DNA of 64,000 bases, from positions 4,943,501 through 5,007,500 of the forward strand of contig OX352322.1 of NCBI GenBank assembly GCA_947090765.1, written 5' to 3'. Under the pieces are notes generated by a model. It did no database searches. It was not told the origin of the DNA and saw nothing but the letters and a program-made list of their open reading frames with translations. Positions 58,116-64,000 of this stretch are shown here, in pieces. A program made the translations under genes and the position numbers. The first letter of the stretch is position 1; every line of letters starts with the position of its first letter. This DNA comes from Pseudomonas sp. MM223. GTDB lineage: Bacteria > Pseudomonadota > Gammaproteobacteria > Pseudomonadales > Pseudomonadaceae.

Positions 58116-61100
58116 TTAACGCTGGGCGTACTGCAACACCACTTCCAGCGGGTGGCGCATCTTCCGCTCGGTCATGCGCTTGACCTTGCTACGGCACGAG
58201 TAGCCCGTCGCCAGCGGCTCGCCTTCCTTGTCCAGTTTGGTCGCCCAGCTTTGCTCGAAGATGGTCCGCGACGCTTCCTGGTTACGCGCCTCGTGCCCGT
58301 AGGTACCGGACATACCGCAGCACCCCGTCGCCTCGGTCACCAGCTTCAGGCCCAGGCGGGCAAACACCTGCTCCCACTGCTTGGTACTGGCCGGTACGTT
58401 GGTCTTCTCGGTGCAGTGCGCCATCAGGCGGAAGTTGCCCGGCGCGGTCGGCGCCTGCTCGGGCAGCACATCCATCAGCCACTCCTGCGGCAACAGCACC
58501 TTCGGGCAACCGTCCAGCCCCGGCACTTTCTGGTATTCCTGGCGATACACCAGGGTCATCGCCGGGTCCAGGCCCACCAGCGGCACGCCACAGTCGGCCA
58601 GGGCCTTGAGCTGGGTGGCGTTGCGGATCGCCGCCTTGGCGAATGCACCGAGGAAGCCCTGCACATGCAGCGGCTTGCCGTTGGCACTGTACGGTGCCAG
58701 GAACACCCGATGACCGAGGCGATGGGCCAGGTCGATGAAGGCCGACAGCAGCGGCGTTTCGAAATAGCGGGTAAAGGCGTCCTGCACCAGCACGATGCTG
58801 CGTTCGCGCTGGGCCGGGGTCAGTTCACGCAGGGCCGGCACGCTGGCCACGCCAACGCGGCAGCGGGTCAGGGTAGCCTGGAAGTTGAAACGGCTGATCA
58901 GCGGGCTGTCGACCATGCCGACCTTGTCGGCCAGCAACCTGGTTACCCACTTCGAGCCCATCACCGCGTTGTAAAGCCCTGGCGCGTGGGCCAGGTACGG
59001 AATGCTGAACTCCAGCGAGCCGATCAGATAGTCACGCAGCGGGCGCTGATAGCGGCCGTGGTACAACTCAAGGAAGCGTGAACGGAAGTCCGGCACGTTG
59101 ACCTTGATCGGGCACTGCCCGGCGCACGACTTGCAGGCCAGGCAACCGGCCATGGCGTCGTACACTTCATGGGAGAAATCTTCCTGCCCCTGGCTGCGCG
59201 CGCGGTTGTTACGCAGGCGCGCTGGCAGGCCCTTGAGCCAGGACACTTTGTTCCGCGCCGCGGCCAGCACGTCGATGTTTGCCTCGCCCTGCAGGCGCAG
59301 CCATTCGCGCATCAACGAAGCACGGCCCTTGGGCGAATGCTGGCGTTCGCGGGTAGCCTTCCACGACGGGCACATGGCGTCATTAGGGTCGTAGTTGTAG
59401 CAGGCGCCGTTGCCGTTGCAATGCACGGCACTGGGGAAGTCCTGCCACACGCGTTCGTCGATGGTGCGGTCGAGGTCGCCACGCAGGGTCACGCCATCGA
59501 CCGGGGTCAGGCCCTCGGCACTGCCCGGTGGCGTACAGATCTTGCCCGGGTTGAGCTGGTTGTGCGGGTCAAAGGCACCCTTCAAGCGCTGCAACGCCGG
59601 GTACAGCTCGCCAAAGTACTCCGGCACGTATTCCGAGCGCAGGCCTTTGCCGTGCTCGCCCCACAGCAAACCGCCGTAGCTTTTGGTCAGCGCCGCCACC
59701 GCATCGGAAATCGGCTTGACCAGTGCAGCCTGCGCGGGGTCTTTCATGTCCAGCGCCGGGCGCACGTGCAGCACACCAGCATCTACGTGGCCGAACATGC
59801 CGTAGGCCAGGCCGTAGCCATCGAGCAACGCACGGAAGTCGGCGATGTAATCGGCCAACTGCTCCGGCGGCACTGCGGTGTCTTCGACGAACGGCTGCGG
59901 GCGCACCTCGCCCTCGACGTTACCCAGCAAGCCCACCGAGCGCTTGCGCATGACGTACACGCGGGTGACCGCCTCGGCGCCTTCGGCCAAGGTATGCCCC
60001 AGGCGCTCGACACTGGTGTCCACCTGCAAGTGCTGGACAAAAGCCTGCACCCGGGCGTTGACCTCGGCCGGCTCGTCGCCACAGAACTCCACCAGGTTGA
60101 TGCCCAGGGTCGGGCGTTCCGGGTCGGCCGGGAAGTACTCGGCAACGCTGTGCCAGACGATGTCTTTCATCGCCAGCATCAACACCTTGGAGTCGACGGT
60201 CTCGATCGACAGCGGCTTGTGCGCCATCAGCGCATTGGCGTCGCGCAGGGCATCCATGAAGCTGGTGTAGCGCACGTTGACCAGCACCGCATACTTGGGG
60301 ATCGGCAGCACATTGAGCTTGGCTTCGACCACGTAGCCCAGCGAGCCTTCGGCGCCACACAGCACGCTGTTGAGGTTGAAACGGCCCTGCTCGTCGCGCA
60401 GGTGCGCCAGGTCGTAGCCGGTCAGGCAACGGTTGAGCTTGGGGAAGGTGGTTTCGATCAGCTCGGCCTGGGTTTCCTGAATGTCGCGGGCCATGCGGTA
60501 CACCTCGCCGACCCGGCCGGGCGCGGCGCAGGCCTGCTCCAGCGCGGCATCGTCGATCGGCAGGCTGTGCAGGCGCTCGCCGCCAAGCAGCACGCTGTGC
60601 AGCTCCAGGACGTGATCGCGGGTCTTGCCATAGGTGCAGCTGCCCTGGCCGCTGGCGTCGGTGTTGATCATGCCGCCGACGGTGGCGCGGTTGGAGGTGG
60701 ACAGCTCGGGCGCAAAGAACAGGCCGTGCGGCTTGAGCGCGGCATTGAGCTGGTCCTTGACCGTACCGGCCTGCACCCGCACCCAGCGCTCCTCAACGTT
60801 GATTTCGAGGATTTTGTTCATGTGCCGCGACAGGTCGACGACGATGCCGTCGGTCAACGACTGGCCGTTGGTGCCGGTGCCACCGCCGCGCGGGGTCAGC
60901 TTGACGTCCTGGAAGCGCGCCTCACCCATCAGCGTGGCAACCCGCGCCACATCGTCGGCGTCCAGCGGGAACACGGCGGCCTGGGGCAAGCGCTGGTAGA
61001 TCGAGTTATCGGTGGCCAGCACGGTACGGGTGCCATAGTCGGCACTGATCTGGCCACGGAAGCCGCTGTTGCGCAGGGCTTCAAGGAATTCGGGGTAGTT

Positions 61101-61136
61101 GGCGCTTGGTGCAACGGTCGGCAGCTGGGCGATCAT
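58116..61136 (-). CDS. ydiJ: YdiJ-like FAD/Fe-S oxidoreductase (D-2-hydroxyglutarate dehydrogenase type)
   Basis: Large 1006-residue protein combining an FAD-binding type 4 domain (about 45-275; RGGGTGTNGQSLTDGIVVDL), an FAD oxidase C-terminal domain (about 290-545), a [4Fe-4S] ferredoxin-like part with CLACKSCAGQCPIKV near residue 660, and a CCG cysteine domain at the end. A further Cys-rich stretch precedes it (CNGNGACYNYDPNDAMCPS). YdiJ/Ydi-type enzymes oxidise D-2-hydroxy acids, in known cases D-2-hydroxyglutarate. Divergent from a LysR gene. Confidence 0.9.
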   Translation of the reverse strand: MIAQLPTVAPSANYPEFLEALRNSGFRGQISADYGTRTVLATDNSIYQRLPQAAVFPLDADDVARVATLMGEARFQDVKLTPRGGGTGTNGQSLTDGIVVDLSRHMNKILEINVEERWVRVQAGTVKDQLNAALKPHGLFFAPELSTSNRATVGGMINTDASGQGSCTYGKTRDHVLELHSVLLGGERLHSLPIDDAALEQACAAPGRVGEVYRMARDIQETQAELIETTFPKLNRCLTGYDLAHLRDEQGRFNLNSVLCGAEGSLGYVVEAKLNVLPIPKYAVLVNVRYTSFMDALRDANALMAHKPLSIETVDSKVLMLAMKDIVWHSVAEYFPADPERPTLGINLVEFCGDEPAEVNARVQAFVQHLQVDTSVERLGHTLAEGAEAVTRVYVMRKRSVGLLGNVEGEVRPQPFVEDTAVPPEQLADYIADFRALLDGYGLAYGMFGHVDAGVLHVRPALDMKDPAQAALVKPISDAVAALTKSYGGLLWGEHGKGLRSEYVPEYFGELYPALQRLKGAFDPHNQLNPGKICTPPGSAEGLTPVDGVTLRGDLDRTIDERVWQDFPSAVHCNGNGACYNYDPNDAMCPSWKATRERQHSPKGRASLMREWLRLQGEANIDVLAAARNKVSWLKGLPARLRNNRARSQGQEDFSHEVYDAMAGCLACKSCAGQCPIKVNVPDFRSRFLELYHGRYQRPLRDYLIGSLEFSIPYLAHAPGLYNAVMGSKWVTRLLADKVGMVDSPLISRFNFQATLTRCRVGVASVPALRELTPAQRERSIVLVQDAFTRYFETPLLSAFIDLAHRLGHRVFLAPYSANGKPLHVQGFLGAFAKAAIRNATQLKALADCGVPLVGLDPAMTLVYRQEYQKVPGLDGCPKVLLPQEWLMDVLPEQAPTAPGNFRLMAHCTEKTNVPASTKQWEQVFARLGLKLVTEATGCCGMSGTYGHEARNQEASRTIFEQSWATKLDKEGEPLATGYSCRSKVKRMTERKMRHPLEVVLQYAQR

Positions 61137-61288
61137 CGAAGGATGGCCTCTTGATATTGGCTAATTCACGGGATTCCTGTCACCCCGGCATAGGTGATGC
61201 CATGCAGGGGTGACGTATAGGCCAATGTTCCTGTAGTTTCGCTTCAGGGGCAAACGGATAATCCTGCCGCTATCAATGACTTTTATGA

Positions 61289-62172
61289 ATGAATTACCGC
61301 CACCTGACACCCTCCATGTCGCTACTGCTGGCATTCGAAGCCGCTGCCCGGCATGAAAGCTACACCCGCGCCGCTGCCGAGCTGTCACTGACCCAAAGCG
61401 CGGTCAGCCGCCAGGTGCAGGCGCTGGAACAGCAACTGGGCCTGACCCTGTTCCGCCGCGAAGGCCGCCAGGTACAGCTGACTGATGTCGGCCGTTTGTA
61501 CCAACGCGAGCTCAGCGAGGCACTGGGGCGCATCCGCAGCGCCACCCTGCAGGCGCTGGCCTATCAGTCGGGGGTGGGCACCTTGCGCCTGGCCACCCTG
61601 CCCACCTTCGGTTCGAAATGGCTGCTGCCGCGCCTGCATGCGTTCTACAGCGCCCACCCGGGCATGCTGGTGCACATTCATTCACGCATCGAAGCCATCA
61701 ACTTCGACACCAGCGAAATCGATGCCGCCATCGGTGTGGCCAGCCACGACCTGCCGGGGCTGATCTGCCATCGCCTGCATGCCGAGGAACTGGTGGTGAT
61801 CCTGCCGCCGGAGGCCGGCGCGGACAGCCAGGGCTGGACCCCGGCAAGAATCAGTGAAGAGGTGCTGTTGAATGTGGCCAACAACCCGCATGCCTGGGGC
61901 GAGTGGTTTTCGCACCATGGCCTGCCACACCGGTCGATGCGCCTGGGGCCGAGCTTCGGCTGACCTCGCACCTGATTCAGGCTGTGCGGGCCGGGATCGG
62001 TATCGGGCTGGTGCCGCGCATTCTGGTAGAGGAAGAGTTGGCCAAGGCAGAGCTGTACAGCCCCGGGGGGGCGTTTGCCAGCCAGCGTAGTTATTACCTG
62101 ATCTACCCGCCCAGGAATGAGGCCTTGCCGTCGTTGCGGGCATTCAGGAGCTGGTTGCTGGAACAGATCTGA
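61289..62172 (+). pseudogene. LysR-family regulator, interrupted by a 1-base frameshift
   Basis: The first frame starts MNYRHLTPSMSLLLAFEAAARHESYTRAAAELSLTQSAVSRQVQALEQQLGLTLFRREGRQV and runs to RLGPSFG followed by a stop at 61963. The expected continuation (LTSHLIQAVRAGIGIGLVPRILVEEELAKAELYSP to the stop at 62172) is in another frame. Inserting one base near 61958-61959 (TTCGGC to TTCGAGC) restores a 294-residue LysR protein of normal size. As read, the protein would lack about 70 C-terminal residues. It is divergent from the ydiJ-like gene and may have regulated it. Confidence 0.8.
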
Positions 62173-62182
62173 TAGCTTCTTT

Positions 62183-62273
62183 GCCTGTGCCGGCCTCTTC
62201 GCAGCACAAGGCTGCTCCTACAAATTGAACGCCTGTAGGAGCAGCCTTGTGCTGCGAAGAGGCCGGCACAGGC
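62183..62273. repeat. Inverted pair of REP sequences
   Basis: Arms GCCTGTGCCGGCCTCTTCGC and its complement, very long and nearly perfect, with the core GCAGCACAAGGCTGCTCC. Between the LysR gene and aroP2. Confidence 0.85.
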
Positions 62274-62276
62274 AAT

Positions 62277-62313
62277 AAAAAACCCCAAGCCGGTCACCTG
62301 GCTTGGGGTTTTT
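62277..62313. terminator. Terminator between the LysR gene and aroP2
   Basis: Stem AAAAACCCCAAGCC/GGCTTGGGGTTTTT with an 8-base loop; A and T runs on both sides make it bidirectional for the two convergent genes. Confidence 0.9.
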
Positions 62314-62332
62314 GCATACTGCCTTGGGTCAC

Positions 62333-63751
62333 TTACTTGGCTACGGTACCCGCAGCCCCACCGGCATTCATCCTGCGGCGCGGCTTGACCATGTAGATGA
62401 CGAACATCGCAAACAGCCACACCGGGATCGCGTACACCGAAACCTGAATACCCGGGATCATCAGCATGATGCCAAGGATCAGCACCACGAAGGCCAGCAC
62501 CACGTAGTTGCCGTAGGGGTACCACAGCGCCTTGAACAGCGGCTTCTGGCCGGTACGGTTCAGGTGCTGACGGAACTTCAGGTGCGAGTAGCTGATCATC
62601 GCCCAGTTGATCACCAGGGTGGCCACTACCAGCGACATCAGCAGCTCCAGGGCATTCTGAGGCATCAGGTAGTTGAGCAGCACGGCGACAAAGGTAACGG
62701 CAGCCGACACCAGGATCGCACGCACTGGCACGCCACGCTTGTCGACCTTGGCCAGCGACGCCGGGGCATCGCCCTGCTCGGCCATGCCCAGCAGCATGCG
62801 GGCGTTGCAGTAGGTGCCGCTGTTGTACACCGACAGCGCAGCGGTCAGTACCACGAAGTTCAGCAGGTGCGCAGCCACGTCACTGCCCAGCAGCGAGAAC
62901 ACCTGCACGAACGGGCTGCTGCCGTAGCTGCCACCCGAGGCATCGATGCTGGCGACCAGGTTGTCCCAAGGGGTCAGCGACAGCAGTACCACCAAGGCAC
63001 CGACATAGAAGATCAGAATGCGGTAGATAACCTGGTTGATCGCCTTGGGGATCACGGTCTTCGGCTTGTCGGCCTCGGCAGCGGTGAAGCCGAGCATTTC
63101 AAGGCCACCGAAGGAGAACATGATAAAGGCCAAGGCCATTACCAGCCCGCTGACACCGTTCGGGAAGAAACCGCCATGCGACCACAGGTTGGCGATGGTG
63201 GCGTCTGGGCCACCGCTGCCACTGGTGAGCAGGTAGGCACCCAGGCCAATCATGCTGACGATGGCCACGACCTTGATGATGGCAAACCAGAATTCAGCTT
63301 CGCCGAAGAACTTCACGTTCATCAGGTTGATGGCGTTGATCAGCACGAAGAACGCCGCCGCAGTAACCCAGGTAGGGATCTCCGGCCACCAGTAGTGAAC
63401 ATACTTGCCAACCGCCGAAAGCTCCGACATGCCCACCAGGATGTACAGCACCCAGCAGTTCCAGCCCGACAGGAAGCCGGCGAAACCACCCCAGTAAGTG
63501 TGGGCGAAATGGCTGAACGAGCCAGCTACCGGCTCTTCGACAATCATTTCGCCAAGCTGGCGCATGATCATGAAGGCGATGAAGCCGCAAATGGCGTAGC
63601 CAAGGATCATTGACGGGCCGGCGGATTTCATCACGCCTGCCGAGCCGAGGAACAGGCCGGTACCAATCGCACCACCAAGGGCGATCAACTGGATGTGGCG
63701 GTTCTTCAGGCCCCGCTTGAGCTCGCCTGAATGCATGTTTTGTCCACTCAT
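62333..63751 (-). CDS. aroP2: Aromatic amino acid permease AroP2
   Basis: APC-superfamily proton symporter for aromatic amino acids. The 472-residue protein has the signature HIQLIALGGAIGTGLFLGSAGVMKSAGPSMILGYAICGF in helix 1 and RQLGEMIVEEPVAGSFSHFAHTYWG in helix 2-3. I take the ATG at 63751 (MSGQNMHSGELKRGL). The gene is close to phhAB and fits uptake of phenylalanine and tyrosine. Substrate assignment rests on similarity to AroP of P. putida. Confidence 0.85.
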   Translation of the reverse strand: MSGQNMHSGELKRGLKNRHIQLIALGGAIGTGLFLGSAGVMKSAGPSMILGYAICGFIAFMIMRQLGEMIVEEPVAGSFSHFAHTYWGGFAGFLSGWNCWVLYILVGMSELSAVGKYVHYWWPEIPTWVTAAAFFVLINAINLMNVKFFGEAEFWFAIIKVVAIVSMIGLGAYLLTSGSGGPDATIANLWSHGGFFPNGVSGLVMALAFIMFSFGGLEMLGFTAAEADKPKTVIPKAINQVIYRILIFYVGALVVLLSLTPWDNLVASIDASGGSYGSSPFVQVFSLLGSDVAAHLLNFVVLTAALSVYNSGTYCNARMLLGMAEQGDAPASLAKVDKRGVPVRAILVSAAVTFVAVLLNYLMPQNALELLMSLVVATLVINWAMISYSHLKFRQHLNRTGQKPLFKALWYPYGNYVVLAFVVLILGIMLMIPGIQVSVYAIPVWLFAMFVIYMVKPRRRMNAGGAAGTVAK

Positions 63752-64000
63752 GAACGAAGTCACCTGCATTGTTTTTATCTGTGACGGAATCGGACCCACC
63801 GCGCTCGTGGCGCAGCGGAATGGGCAAGGTGGTTACCTTGGGTTTCTTGACCTCAGGTGCCGCCGAGGCGGGTCAACCAGGCGTGATCAAGAGTGCGCGG
63901 TACGCAAAAGGGTCACAGGTAAAACGCGGCGCACTGTATACCCCTGCAAACGCGCAGGCGTCAACGCGTTGCGTATTTCCATCTGGAAAAAACGCAGCGA

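Overview
The window is a gene-dense, GC-rich core-genome segment from a Pseudomonas of the P. putida group. The assignment rests on the bkdR/bkdA1A2B-lpdV cluster with its 459-residue LPD-Val, the phhR/phhAB locus, the two-subunit arginine succinyltransferase (aruF/aruG) next to aotJQMP-argR, the four-domain PhhR, and eleven inverted pairs of REP sequences of the Pseudomonas type. I see no prophage, insertion sequence, integron, CRISPR array or defence island.

Layout. (1) 1-11850: flagellar cluster. On the minus strand lie flgB-C-D-E and flgF-G-H-I-J (flgJ runs off the left edge), each group behind a near-consensus sigma-54 promoter, followed by cheR and cheV. Divergently lie flgA-flgM-flgN-ycgR, with a sigma-54 promoter for flgA and a FliA promoter for flgM. 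(2) 11900-15440: an MFS exporter, a PuuA-like glutamine synthetase and the Lrp-type regulator BkdR. (3) 15637-20583: branched-chain 2-oxoacid dehydrogenase operon. (4) 20760-28930: a PAS-GGDEF protein; a GntR regulator with an MHS transporter and a DHDPS-family enzyme that appear to share one operator; a LysR regulator divergent from azlCD; an APC permease. (5) 28947-37585: tRNA-Arg(CCU), phnN, amrZ, mgtE, then a minus-strand run alaS-lysC-csrA-tRNA-Ser-4x tRNA-Arg(ACG). (6) 37984-50088: arginine catabolism by the succinyltransferase (AST) pathway (aruC-aruF-aruG-astD-astB-small ORF-astE), its AraC-type regulator ArgR and the aotJQMP uptake system. (7) 50627-64000: acsA, a DUF2790 protein, phhR, phhAB, an MFS transporter, a YdiJ-like FAD/Fe-S dehydrogenase, a LysR gene and the aromatic amino acid permease aroP2.

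Much of the window serves amino-acid catabolism: arginine through AotJQMP and AST, phenylalanine and tyrosine through AroP2 and PhhAB under PhhR, and branched-chain keto acids through the BkdR-controlled complex. Motility and c-di-GMP genes (flagellum, YcgR, GGDEF, AmrZ, CsrA) form the second theme.

Nothing here is a clear new multi-gene system. The points most worth checking are two genes broken by single-base indels (astB and a LysR gene); a 21-bp operator shared by the GntR gene and its neighbouring transporter; a palindrome TTGCCGC-N2-GCGGCAA before flgF and a GGDEF gene, with repeated half-sites before flgB; a flgA start only about 2 nt from its predicted transcription start; a PhhR with altered GAFTGA and Walker B motifs; and three small unassigned ORFs inside otherwise well-understood neighbourhoods.
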